Below, piece after piece: positions 54,771 to 62,591 of a stretch of 64,000 nt of DNA. A program made the position numbers and the translations under genes. The stretch lies in NCBI GenBank assembly GCA_043747595.1, contig JAYTOX010000054.1:6467-70466 (forward strand), written 5' to 3'. How positions within the stretch are numbered: the stretch's first letter is position 1; the number at the start of each line of letters is the position of its first letter. The notes beneath the pieces are model-generated. The model saw only the letters and a list, made by a program, of their open reading frames with translations, did not search any database and was not told the origin of the DNA. This DNA comes from JADKIH01 sp043747595 (GTDB lineage: Bacteria; Bacteroidota; Bacteroidia; AKYH767-A; 2013-40CM-41-45).

Positions 54771-54974
54771 ATGTATATTTTGAAAGTAAAAGGCACAGCT
54801 AAAATTCCTGATTATGTTCAATTGCGCGACGATAATTTTACATTGTTGGCGTATTTCAGAGTCGACAGACCGGAAAAAGCAATTGTGAAAGCAGGTTTAG
54901 GAGAAAAAGAAAAAGAGATTATTGAATTGATTACTTCCATGCCATTTGGAAAAATTCAGAAATTACCATTTTAA
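54771..54974 (+). CDS. Small protein ahead of ftsE
   Basis: The protein has 67 residues: MYILKVKGTAKIPDYVQLRD at the start, then LLAYFRVDRPEKAIVKAGL and a short end KIQKLPF. It is not hydrophobic. The frame has good coding character and there is no other start. I believe similar short proteins occur in related genomes, but I cannot name a family. It lies 9 bp before ftsE and is probably co-transcribed with it. Confidence 0.7.
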   Translation: MYILKVKGTAKIPDYVQLRDDNFTLLAYFRVDRPEKAIVKAGLGEKEKEIIELITSMPFGKIQKLPF

Positions 54975-54983
54975 AAAAGTTGT

Positions 54984-55664
54984 ATGCAAGCAGAAACAAT
55001 TGTAGAGTTAACAAGCACCGATATTTATCAGTCGAAAAATCTGATTTTATCGAACATCAATTTAAAGATTGACAAAGGAGAATTTGTTTATCTTATAGGT
55101 AAAACCGGAAGTGGAAAAAGCAGCTTATTAAAAACCATTTACGGCGATGTTGAGTTGTTGCATGGGTCAGCCGGTGTGGCAGGGTTTCAGTTAAATCATT
55201 TGAAAGAAAAAGAAATTCCATTTCTTAGAAGAAAGCTCGGAATTGTATTTCAAGATTTTCAGCTATTAACAGACCGTTCGGTGCAGTCTAATTTACTTTT
55301 TGTATTGCAAGCAACAGGCTGGAAAGACAAGAATAAAATGAAAGAGCGAATAGCAGAAGTTTTAGAAAATGTTGGGTTATCGACAAAAGGTTTTAAGATG
55401 CCTCATGAACTTTCTGGCGGAGAGCAGCAGCGCGTAGTCATTGCGAGAGCGCTATTGAATCACCCTGAAATGATACTTGCCGACGAGCCAACAGGAAATT
55501 TAGATCCGGAAACATCCGAAGGAATTATGCGATTGCTGGTAGATATTAGTCAGAAAGGCTGTTCCGTTTTAATGGCGACACATAATTATTTATTGATCGA
55601 AAAATTTCCGGCGCGAATAATAAAATGTGAAAACGGAAAACTGTACGATTCTAAAAATTTATAG
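54984..55664 (+). CDS. ftsE: Cell division ATP-binding protein FtsE
   Basis: The protein has 226 residues of a single ABC ATPase: Walker A GKTGSGKSSLLKTIYGD near 38-54, FQDFQLLTDRSVQSNLLF in the Q-loop region near 88-105, signature LSGGEQQR near 143, Walker B MILADEPTGNLDP near 160-172, and the His switch in MATHN. The short linkers are typical of FtsE/LolD. No ftsX follows; instead a convergent glycosyltransferase gene overlaps its stop by 6 bp. FtsE is chosen over LolD from the sequence DRSVQSNL and context, with moderate certainty. Confidence 0.85.
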   Translation: MQAETIVELTSTDIYQSKNLILSNINLKIDKGEFVYLIGKTGSGKSSLLKTIYGDVELLHGSAGVAGFQLNHLKEKEIPFLRRKLGIVFQDFQLLTDRSVQSNLLFVLQATGWKDKNKMKERIAEVLENVGLSTKGFKMPHELSGGEQQRVVIARALLNHPEMILADEPTGNLDPETSEGIMRLLVDISQKGCSVLMATHNYLLIEKFPARIIKCENGKLYDSKNL

Positions 55665-56792
55665 GCCCTCACTAAAAATTGCATCAATCAATTTAGCGGC
55701 ACTGCTATCACTATTAAATTGGGAAGAAAGTATTTTTATTCTCTTTTGAATCGACTCTAATGGAAAAGTTTTTGTTTCAGCAATTCTGATTACAGTCTTT
55801 GTCATTTCCTCTGTATCCTTGCAAACTTCGCACAAAGATTCGAGTCCGGTATTTTCTACCATTGGTAAATTGACAATGCAATACTGACCGGAATAAAGAG
55901 CAGCCAACAATTTTAATTTAATTCCTGTTGACTGAAAAGTAGGGAGTATATTACACTTTGCTTTAGTAATCAATTGGTAAATCTCTTCAGGTGAACAATT
56001 TTGTTTTAATTCAATATTTTTATTTTCACTTACTGCTTTTTGCAAATCAGACGATGGTTTATTCCCTGCTATGATTAATTTGAAAGGAAGTTTTTTAAAA
56101 ATTTCGTTTATCAAGTATAATGCAGCCTCATTATTTTCGCCGATAGATAAATTTCCGTGATACAAGAAATAATTTTCGTTGTCAGTAGAAATTTGAACAG
56201 CATTAAAAGGATGGAATGCCGGAATATAAATTGAGTTAGAATTAATAGATTTAAAATGTTCGGTATCTGCAGGAGAAATTGGCGCAATCAAGCTAGCTTT
56301 TTTCAGCACACTTTCATACTTAGCAAGCTTTCCAGCCTCATTGTAAAAATAATATCGTTTAAAAATATTTTTCTCGACGGCAGCTAAACTGTTGTAATAA
56401 TCGTGTTCAACATTGTGCGTTCGAACGATAATTTTTCTGTTAGCAAAGAGAGGATCATTTAACAGGAGAGTAGAATGTAGTCCTTCCATTAATATTGGAT
56501 CATTATCATTCAACAATCTTTCCTTTAGGAGTTCCGATTTACGAGTTAAAATTATAAACGGTAAAGTATTGAAGAGTAACGAACGATAATTTTTTCGTGG
56601 GTAGTAGAATACCTGTTCAGCATATTTCTCTAATTCTAATTGTGGCGAACGACCATATTCGAAGCAATGCAGAATAATTTTTATTCCGGCAGCATGCAAT
56701 GCTTTAATTTTGAAAAACACATCAATTACACCACCGTAATCGGCAGGAAACGGAACATCGAAAGAAATAATATGTAATCGTTTAGATAACAT
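55659..56792 (-). CDS. Glycosyltransferase 1
   Basis: The protein has 377 residues from ATG 56792 (MLSKRLHIISFDVPFPADYG); an earlier ATG at 56807 lies deeper in the previous gene. The N-terminal half has the GT-B opening for a donor/acceptor sugar transferase (FPADYGGVIDVFFKIKALHA). The C-terminal half has YFLYHGNLSIGENNEAALYL near 213-232, KLIIAGNKPS and a final LKLLAALYSGQYCIV. It follows the next gene with an 11-bp overlap, so the two transferases form one unit, probably for an envelope polysaccharide. Confidence 0.78.
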   Translation of the reverse strand: MLSKRLHIISFDVPFPADYGGVIDVFFKIKALHAAGIKIILHCFEYGRSPQLELEKYAEQVFYYPRKNYRSLLFNTLPFIILTRKSELLKERLLNDNDPILMEGLHSTLLLNDPLFANRKIIVRTHNVEHDYYNSLAAVEKNIFKRYYFYNEAGKLAKYESVLKKASLIAPISPADTEHFKSINSNSIYIPAFHPFNAVQISTDNENYFLYHGNLSIGENNEAALYLINEIFKKLPFKLIIAGNKPSSDLQKAVSENKNIELKQNCSPEEIYQLITKAKCNILPTFQSTGIKLKLLAALYSGQYCIVNLPMVENTGLESLCEVCKDTEEMTKTVIRIAETKTFPLESIQKRIKILSSQFNSDSSAAKLIDAIFSEGL

Positions 56793-57909
56793 GATTAAAA
56801 AGTTCAAAAAGTTTTTGTTCTTCTTTTTCCCAACACAATTCTAAAGAAGCCGTTTTTAAATTCTCCTTCCACATTGCTAATAAATCGTCATCGTTAATCA
56901 TTTCATTCATAGTTCTTGCAAGATCCTTAATTGAAAGTGAAGGAGTAATTTTACCGATTGAATAGCCGTCTACAATTTTTTTTACTTCAACTAAATCAGT
57001 TGCTAGTACGGGCAATCCGGCACGAATGTAATCGAATAATTTATTAGGCAGAGAATATTTGTAATTCAAATTAGTGTCTTTATCTAGCGTAAGTCCAATA
57101 TCAGCCATGGCAGTAAAAGCAAATAATTTTTCCATTGGTTGCTTAGGAATAAAAAAAACTTTATCAGTGATTTGTAATTCTCCGACTTTATTTTGTAAAT
57201 TTTTTATAACATCACCACCTCCAATAAAAAGCAAAATACCATTATCAACTTTTGAAATAGCATCAATGGCTTCCTCTGCTCCTCTGTCGATATTGATGCC
57301 AGCACCTTGAAAAAGAAATATTTTTTTATCGGCCGGAAGACCGAGATCAGTTCTTTTCCAAACTAATAAATCGCTAGACAATTGCGAAGGTAAATTTCGA
57401 ATTACTTTTACATCGACCTTATATTTTTCTTTATAAATAGCGGCGATAGACTCATTAACAGTAAATGCATATTTTAATTTGGGAAAAATGAAACGTTCTA
57501 TTGTTAACCAAATGTAGCGGATAAAAGGGCGTGAAATTAGCTCGGGTACTTCAGTAAAATATTCATGGCTGTCATAAACAAGTTTAGGGCCTTTCAATTT
57601 TGAGACGATAAAATTGGGTAACAAAGTGTCGAGATCGTTTGTTACCAAAATGTCGGCGCGATTAAAAAGCAGGTAAAAAAACAATCGAATATTATAAAAA
57701 ACATAAAACATCGGACCTTTTTCAAAAGGCAAAGAAAAACGTTTAATAGCATAAGGCCGGTCGTTCATAGTTTGCGAACTCTTCAATATCCTCCCTACTA
57801 AAGTGACATTCAAGCCTTTAGAATGTAGCGACAAAGCAGTTCTGTGAACACGTTGATCCGTTACCAGGTCGCTAATCACTGAAATAATGACTTTCTTAGA
57901 CGATTTCAT
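56782..57909 (-). CDS. Glycosyltransferase 2 (GT-B fold)
   Basis: The protein has 375 residues. N-terminal Rossmann: ISVISDLVTDQRVHRTALSL near 9-28, then DILVTNDLDTLLPNFIVSKL and LVYDSHEYFTEVPELISRPF. C-terminal donor domain: KIFLFQGAGINIDRGAEEAI near 199-218, ADIGLTLDKDTNLNYKYSLP near 276-295 and KLFDYIRAGLPVLATDL. This fits GT4-type transferases. It starts back to back with the DUF6526 gene (their first bases coincide in the longest reading, so a divergent promoter is implied). Confidence 0.85.
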   Translation of the reverse strand: MKSSKKVIISVISDLVTDQRVHRTALSLHSKGLNVTLVGRILKSSQTMNDRPYAIKRFSLPFEKGPMFYVFYNIRLFFYLLFNRADILVTNDLDTLLPNFIVSKLKGPKLVYDSHEYFTEVPELISRPFIRYIWLTIERFIFPKLKYAFTVNESIAAIYKEKYKVDVKVIRNLPSQLSSDLLVWKRTDLGLPADKKIFLFQGAGINIDRGAEEAIDAISKVDNGILLFIGGGDVIKNLQNKVGELQITDKVFFIPKQPMEKLFAFTAMADIGLTLDKDTNLNYKYSLPNKLFDYIRAGLPVLATDLVEVKKIVDGYSIGKITPSLSIKDLARTMNEMINDDDLLAMWKENLKTASLELCWEKEEQKLFELFNHVI

Positions 57910-57948
57910 TGGGAAGGCAAGTAAATCAAAAAATCAACACCTTACTAT

Positions 57949-57980
57949 TTTGCACAAAAAGTCAAAAAAGGTTAGCTTTG
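57949..57980 (+). promoter_or_regulatory. Promoter of the DUF6526-paaABCD run
   Basis: TTTG at 57949-57952 and TAGCTTTG at 57973-57980 with 20-bp spacing, 15 bp before ATG 57996. Confidence 0.65.
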
Positions 57981-57995
57981 TTAAACCGAAAAACG

Positions 57996-58430
57996 ATGAA
58001 AAAACAGTCCTATTCTAACCATAAACGATACGATCCGTTTTTTCACATCGTATTCTCAACATTGGTTTTAGCAATACTAATTGCTTCAATAATAAATTTT
58101 ATCAATTCACTCGATGAACCGGATAGAATACTACCGTCAGTAATACTTGTAGCGATCTCCTTATTTTGTTGTGTTGCTTATTATTTTATACGATTGTTTG
58201 CGGTGAAACTTCAAGATCGAATAATAAGAGCCGAAGAAAATTTTCGACATCTGCATTTAACCGGGCAGCCGTTAGATCAAAAACTTCACATCAATCAAAT
58301 CATTGCATTAAGGTTTTCTCCCGACAATGAATACATTGATTTGTGTAAAGAAGCAGTAGAAAAAAAACTATCGAGTGAAGAGATAAAAAAATCGATTTCT
58401 CGTTGGAAAGGCGATTATCATAGAGTATAA
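57996..58430 (+). CDS. DUF6526-family membrane protein
   Basis: The protein has 144 residues from ATG 57996; a start at 57909 would run through the promoter and was rejected. It starts MKKQSYSNHKRYDPFFHIVF and has two membrane helices (about 18-37 and 47-68). The family pattern is clear in KLQDRIIRAEENFRHLHLTG, INQIIALRFSPDNE and EEIKKSISRWKGDYHRV. Role unknown. It ends 46 bp before paaA on the same strand and may share its transcript. Confidence 0.82.
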   Translation: MKKQSYSNHKRYDPFFHIVFSTLVLAILIASIINFINSLDEPDRILPSVILVAISLFCCVAYYFIRLFAVKLQDRIIRAEENFRHLHLTGQPLDQKLHINQIIALRFSPDNEYIDLCKEAVEKKLSSEEIKKSISRWKGDYHRV

Positions 58431-58476
58431 ATTTGTTGGCAGTTCATGTCAATTCAAGAATATTAATTGAAAAAAA

Positions 58477-59427
58477 ATGCAAGAGCAGAACGAAAAAGAG
58501 AAAGCAATCAAATTTCAGGAGCGGATAGATCGTGGTGAAATAATAGAGCCGAAAGATTGGATGCCTGAGCGTTTCAGGAAGCAGTTGATTCGAATTATGA
58601 GTCAACATGCGCATTCAGAAATTGTTGGAATGCTACCTGAAGGCAATTGGATAACACGAGCTCCAAGTTTACGACGAAAGACCGTTTTACTTGCAAAAGT
58701 TCAAGATGAAGCAGGACATGGTTTGTATATTTATAGTGGTGTTGAAACATTAGGCATTAGTAGAGATGAAGTGTTGAATGAATTTTTAACAGGCAAAGCG
58801 AAGTATTCAAGTATTTTCAACTACCCTACACTAAGTTGGGCCGACATTGGCGCAATAGGATGGTTAGTAGATGGAGCTGCAATTATTAATCAGACAGCCT
58901 TGGCAAAATGTTCATATGGGCCGTATGCCAGAGCGATGGTAAGAATATGTAAAGAAGAAAATTTTCATCACAAGCAAGGGTATGAAATCTTAGCGACACT
59001 TATGCAAGGAACAGCCGAACAAAAAGCAATGGCTCAAGATGCAATTAATCGTTTCTGGTGGCCATCGCTAATGATGTTTGGTCCCTCAGATAATAACTCA
59101 CCCAACAGTGAAGAGTTGATGCGTTGGAAAGTTAAGAAATATAGTAACGACGAATTACGTCAGCGATTCGTAGATAGAACAGTACCACAAGCTGATAATA
59201 TTGGACTTACAATTCCAGATCCTAATTTAAAATTCAACGAAGAAACAAGACACTATGAATTTGGTGAAATTGATTGGGCGGAATTCAACAATGTAATTTC
59301 AGGAAAAGGCATTTGCAATAAAGATAGAATGAAAGCGAGAAGAGATTCACATGAAAACGGATCGTGGGTAAGAGAAGCAGCAGAAGCATATGCTAAGAAA
59401 AAATCGTCAACTACAATAGCAGCATAA
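58477..59427 (+). CDS. paaA: Phenylacetyl-CoA epoxidase subunit A
   Basis: Catalytic di-iron subunit of the PaaABC(E) epoxidase. The protein has 316 residues. Ferritin-like metal ligands fall in QHAHSEIVGMLPEGNW near 41-56, KVQDEAGHGLYIYSGVETLG near 73-92, and CKEENFHHKQGYEILATLMQ near 155-174. The family signature MPERFRKQLIRIMSQHAHSE is present. First gene of paaABCD with 12-bp spacing to paaB. Confidence 0.97.
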   Translation: MQEQNEKEKAIKFQERIDRGEIIEPKDWMPERFRKQLIRIMSQHAHSEIVGMLPEGNWITRAPSLRRKTVLLAKVQDEAGHGLYIYSGVETLGISRDEVLNEFLTGKAKYSSIFNYPTLSWADIGAIGWLVDGAAIINQTALAKCSYGPYARAMVRICKEENFHHKQGYEILATLMQGTAEQKAMAQDAINRFWWPSLMMFGPSDNNSPNSEELMRWKVKKYSNDELRQRFVDRTVPQADNIGLTIPDPNLKFNEETRHYEFGEIDWAEFNNVISGKGICNKDRMKARRDSHENGSWVREAAEAYAKKKSSTTIAA

Positions 59428-59439
59428 AAAATAAAAAAA

Positions 59440-59727
59440 ATGAGCGCATCACAATGGCCACTTTGGGAAGTATTTACACAGAAGCGTGCCGGATTATCGT
59501 TTGAGCATGCAGGAAGCGTTCATGCTCCTGATAAAGAATTAGCATTACAAAACGCGCGCGACGTTTATTCAAGACGCAATGAAGCAACATGTATTTGGGT
59601 AGTTCCTACAGAATATATAGTAAGTAGTACGCCTGAAGATGTTGGTTCTTTTTTCGAACCGAGCGACGATAAAATTTACCGTCATCCGAATTTTTATAAA
59701 ACACCTGGCGTAGCCTTCGATCATTAA
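59440..59727 (+). CDS. paaB: Phenylacetyl-CoA epoxidase subunit B
   Basis: The protein has 95 residues, the PaaB size, with WPLWEVFTQKRAGLSFEHAG near residues 6-25, HAPDKELALQNARDVYSRRN near 28-47, and the end YRHPNFYKTPGVAFDH. It links PaaAC dimers and is needed for activity. It lies between paaA (12 bp) and paaC (20 bp). Confidence 0.97.
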   Translation: MSASQWPLWEVFTQKRAGLSFEHAGSVHAPDKELALQNARDVYSRRNEATCIWVVPTEYIVSSTPEDVGSFFEPSDDKIYRHPNFYKTPGVAFDH

Positions 59728-59747
59728 TATAACAGAACAAAAATAAA

Positions 59748-60509
59748 ATGTCTGCTTTAAATCAACAAATTTTTGAATACGCCTTAAGAATAGGCGATAC
59801 AAGTTTGATACTTGGACAACGTCTGGGTGAATGGTGTGGTCATGGTCCTATATTGGAGGAAGATATTGCCTTGACGAATATTTCTCTTGACCTCATCGGA
59901 CAAGCGCGTGCATTTTTAACTTATGCAGGAGAAGTAGAAGGAAAAGGAAGAACAGAAGACGATCTTGCGTTCTACAGAGATGCAAGAGAGTATAAAAACA
60001 ATCTTCTTGTAGAGCAGCCGAATGGAGATTATGCACAAACTATGTTGCGACAATTTTTTGTAAGTGTGTATCAATATTATTTTTATACAGAATTGCAAAA
60101 AAGTAAAGACACTACATTCGCAGCGCTTGCAGAAAAATCGTTGAAAGAAGTAAGTTATCATGTTCGACATAGCAGCGAATGGATAATTCGTTTTGGAGCA
60201 GGTACTCCGGAAAGTAATTTACGTACAGTGGGGGCGATTGAGAATTTATGGAATTTCACCGGCGATCTATTTGAAACTAACGAAACAGACATTTCGCTTT
60301 TGAAAGCTGGAATAGGAGTTGACATGAAGAAAGTACAAGGCGAATGGGAAAAGAAAGTTCGTGATGTTTTTTCTACAGCTACATTAATTTATCCTGAAGA
60401 AAATTTTATGATCACAGGAAGTATTAAAGGAATACATACAGAATACCTGGGCCATATATTATCAGAGATGCAAATACTTCCGAGAACATTTCCTGGAGTA
60501 GAATGGTAA
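59748..60509 (+). CDS. paaC: Phenylacetyl-CoA epoxidase subunit C
   Basis: Structural partner of PaaA. The 253 residues match. Signatures: LILGQRLGEWCGHGPILEED near 20-39, DLIGQARAFLTYAGEVEGKG near 48-67, MLRQFFVSVYQYYFYTELQ near 97-115, and HIRxSSEW-type VRHSSEWIIRFGAGTPES near 136-153. It ends 4 bp before paaD. Confidence 0.96.
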   Translation: MSALNQQIFEYALRIGDTSLILGQRLGEWCGHGPILEEDIALTNISLDLIGQARAFLTYAGEVEGKGRTEDDLAFYRDAREYKNNLLVEQPNGDYAQTMLRQFFVSVYQYYFYTELQKSKDTTFAALAEKSLKEVSYHVRHSSEWIIRFGAGTPESNLRTVGAIENLWNFTGDLFETNETDISLLKAGIGVDMKKVQGEWEKKVRDVFSTATLIYPEENFMITGSIKGIHTEYLGHILSEMQILPRTFPGVEW

Positions 60510-60513
60510 CAAA

Positions 60514-61005
60514 ATGAAATCGATTCAATACACAGAAAAAGAAATCTACGATCTTATCGCCACGATACCGGATCCGGAAATTCCTGTGATTACGATTAAA
60601 GACTTAGGAATTTTACGTAGCGTTAAAATTGAGAATGAAAAAGTAATCGTTGCAATTACTCCAACGTACAGTGGTTGTCCGGCAATGATGGCGATTGAGA
60701 AGGACATCAAATCAATTTTGAGATCAGAAGGACTTGAAGGAGTTGAGATAAAAACAGTTTATTCACCTGTATGGACAACCGATTGGTTAACCGAAGAAGC
60801 AAAAGAAAAACTACGCAAATACGGAATTTCTCCTCCGGGAAAAACATCAAGTGATAAAGGCGATATTCTAGGAGTAAAGATTGCTTGTCCGAGGTGTAAG
60901 AGCACGAACACAGAAAAAATTTCGCAATTTGGATCTACTGCATGCAAAGCATTGTATAAATGCAAGGACTGTCTAGAACCATTTGATCATTTTAAATGTC
61001 ATTAG
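60514..61005 (+). CDS. paaD: PaaD, iron-sulfur maturation factor
   Basis: The protein has 163 residues. N-terminal MIP18/DUF59 domain (about 10-100): IPDPEIPVITIKDLGILRSV near 16-35 and TPTYSGCPAMMAIE with the conserved Cys. The C-terminal part holds four cysteines in CPRCKSTNT and YKCKDCLEP plus TACKALYKC, the extra metal-binding piece of PaaD. It is thought to help build the Fe-S cluster of PaaE. PaaE itself is not next to it: after paaD comes convergent paaG, 9 bp away. Confidence 0.95.
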   Translation: MKSIQYTEKEIYDLIATIPDPEIPVITIKDLGILRSVKIENEKVIVAITPTYSGCPAMMAIEKDIKSILRSEGLEGVEIKTVYSPVWTTDWLTEEAKEKLRKYGISPPGKTSSDKGDILGVKIACPRCKSTNTEKISQFGSTACKALYKCKDCLEPFDHFKCH

Positions 61006-61014
61006 TAAATCAAA

Positions 61015-61788
61015 TCACTTACCAATAAAATTCGGTTTTCTTTTTTCCAGAAACGCATTGACGCCTTCTTTATAATCGTAAGATCTTCCCGCTTCTGCTT
61101 GTTCAATTTGTTCTTGATGTAATTGTTCCTCCAAATTATTATTAGCAGATTGGTTAAGTAATCGTTTTGTTAAACCCAAGCCTTTAGTAGGCATAGTAGC
61201 GAGAGTTGTTGCAGTTTGAAGTGCAAAAGAAATGAGCTCATCATCGGCAATAACTTTGTAGATCATTCCCATTTGAGCAGCTTGTTCGGCAGATACCTTC
61301 TCCCCTAGCATCATTAAAGCAGAGGCTCTTTGCAATCCTATTAAGCGGGGCAAAGTAAAAGTACCTCCGCTATCAGGTACTAATCCGATTTTGCTAAATG
61401 CTTGAATAAAATTCGCAGACTGAGCGGCGAAAGTTATGTCGCAAGCAAAAGCGATATTAGCACCGGCTCCTGCAGCTACGCCATTTACAGCACACACAAT
61501 TGGTTTTTCGATTGTGCGTAAAAGTAAAATAATTGGGTTATAATGTTCGGCTACGATTTTTTGAATGCCTGGTCCACTTTCATCGATCGCTTCAGAAAGA
61601 TCTTGGCCTGCGCAGAAAGCTTTTCCTTCGCCGGTAATTAAAATAGCACGAACACGATCATCGTTTTGAGCACTTTTCAAATGTTCTTGAAAAAGTAAAG
61701 CCATGTCTCTATTGAAGCTATTAAATTTATCGGGGCGGTTAAGAACTATAGTAGCAACATTACAGGAGACAGAATAAGTAACAAACAT
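61015..61788 (-). CDS. paaG: PaaG: epoxide-to-oxepin isomerase
   Basis: Converts the ring epoxide of phenylacetyl-CoA to oxepin-CoA. Crotonase fold, 257 residues. GKAFCAGQDLSEAIDESGPG near 54-73 and NGVAAGAGANIAFACDITFA near 102-121 form the oxyanion site. The PaaG-type segment FSKIGLVPDSGGTFTLPRLI near 131-150 carries the catalytic Asp. It is convergent with paaABCD, so it needs its own promoter, which I could not place. Confidence 0.92.
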   Translation of the reverse strand: MFVTYSVSCNVATIVLNRPDKFNSFNRDMALLFQEHLKSAQNDDRVRAILITGEGKAFCAGQDLSEAIDESGPGIQKIVAEHYNPIILLLRTIEKPIVCAVNGVAAGAGANIAFACDITFAAQSANFIQAFSKIGLVPDSGGTFTLPRLIGLQRASALMMLGEKVSAEQAAQMGMIYKVIADDELISFALQTATTLATMPTKGLGLTKRLLNQSANNNLEEQLHQEQIEQAEAGRSYDYKEGVNAFLEKRKPNFIGK

Positions 61789-61930
61789 TTACGTAAGATT
61801 TTTGTGATAATTATTGTTCGATAAATTTAGATATTCTGAATCGATAAATCGACATCGATAACTTTTATTTGAAGAAGGATATAGATAAAGAAGGATTTTC
61901 AATGGGAAAAGACTGTGAAGAGTCAATAAA

Positions 61931-61960
61931 AAAGTCTCGACTATTTACAGTCGAGACTTT
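61931..61960. terminator. Hairpin terminator beside the HU gene
   Basis: AAAGTCTCGACT (61931-61942) pairs with AGTCGAGACTTT (61949-61960). It lies 20 bp past the HU stop (minus strand), flanked by A's and T's on both sides. Confidence 0.8.
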
Positions 61961-61979
61961 AATTTTTGTTGGAGACTGA

Positions 61980-62252
61980 TTACTTTACTTTAGCAGAAAG
62001 TTCAGCACCCGCTTTAAATTTCGCTACACGTTTCGCAGCAATCTTAATCGGCTTACCTGTTTGTGGGTTACGACCGTTACGAGCAGAACGTTTAGCAACA
62101 GTAAAAGTTCCGAAACCAATAAGCGCAACGCGCTCACCTTTTTTCAGAGTTTTAGATGTTACATTCATAAATGCCTGTAAAGCACGCGACGCATCAGCCT
62201 TCGTAATTTTTGCTTCAGATGCCATTGCATCAACTAATTCAGCTTTGTTCAT
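61980..62252 (-). CDS. HU-family DNA-binding protein
   Basis: The protein has 90 residues, the HU size: MNKAELVDAMASEAKITKAD, then the beta-arm region VALIGFGTFTVAKRSARNGR near 42-61 with NPQTGKPIKI and KAGAELSAKVK at the end. It compacts and bends DNA and is expected in the nucleoid. Confidence 0.96.
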   Translation of the reverse strand: MNKAELVDAMASEAKITKADASRALQAFMNVTSKTLKKGERVALIGFGTFTVAKRSARNGRNPQTGKPIKIAAKRVAKFKAGAELSAKVK

Positions 62253-62591
62253 TGTACGCTAGTTTTAGGGATTAAATTTCAATTAGTGATTGATGAGTTA
62301 AAAGTAATTTGATATGTAGTGCTAACCAAAAATTTAAGGTCATAATGTTCATAAAAACCTTGTATTGTTGAAAACTTGACCATCTCTTGATAAAAAAATT
62401 CGCTGAATGCTAACCGATTAAACTGAATTGCCAAAAATTGAAAAAATATTTTCTAACATCGGGTTCAAAAAAGACAGTCGCTATAAAGTAGAATACTCTT
62501 ATAATTTTTGATTGCTTTTAAAACAAAATTACCACTACGAAGCGCCTTAATTTTCTTATCTTAGCACTCCTAGAAACCAGTAGAATTCAGT
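62253..62591. other. Divergent gap between HU and dnaX
   Basis: No gene or clear promoter was found in 339 bp. TATCTTAG near 62557-62564 partly matches TAnnTTTG and could serve dnaX. Confidence 0.4.

Noticed and set aside
148..62591. tRNA or other stable RNA genes in the longer gaps
   Set aside because: Scanning by eye found no T-loop consensus or cloverleaf; a weak candidate could still be missed without a covariance search.
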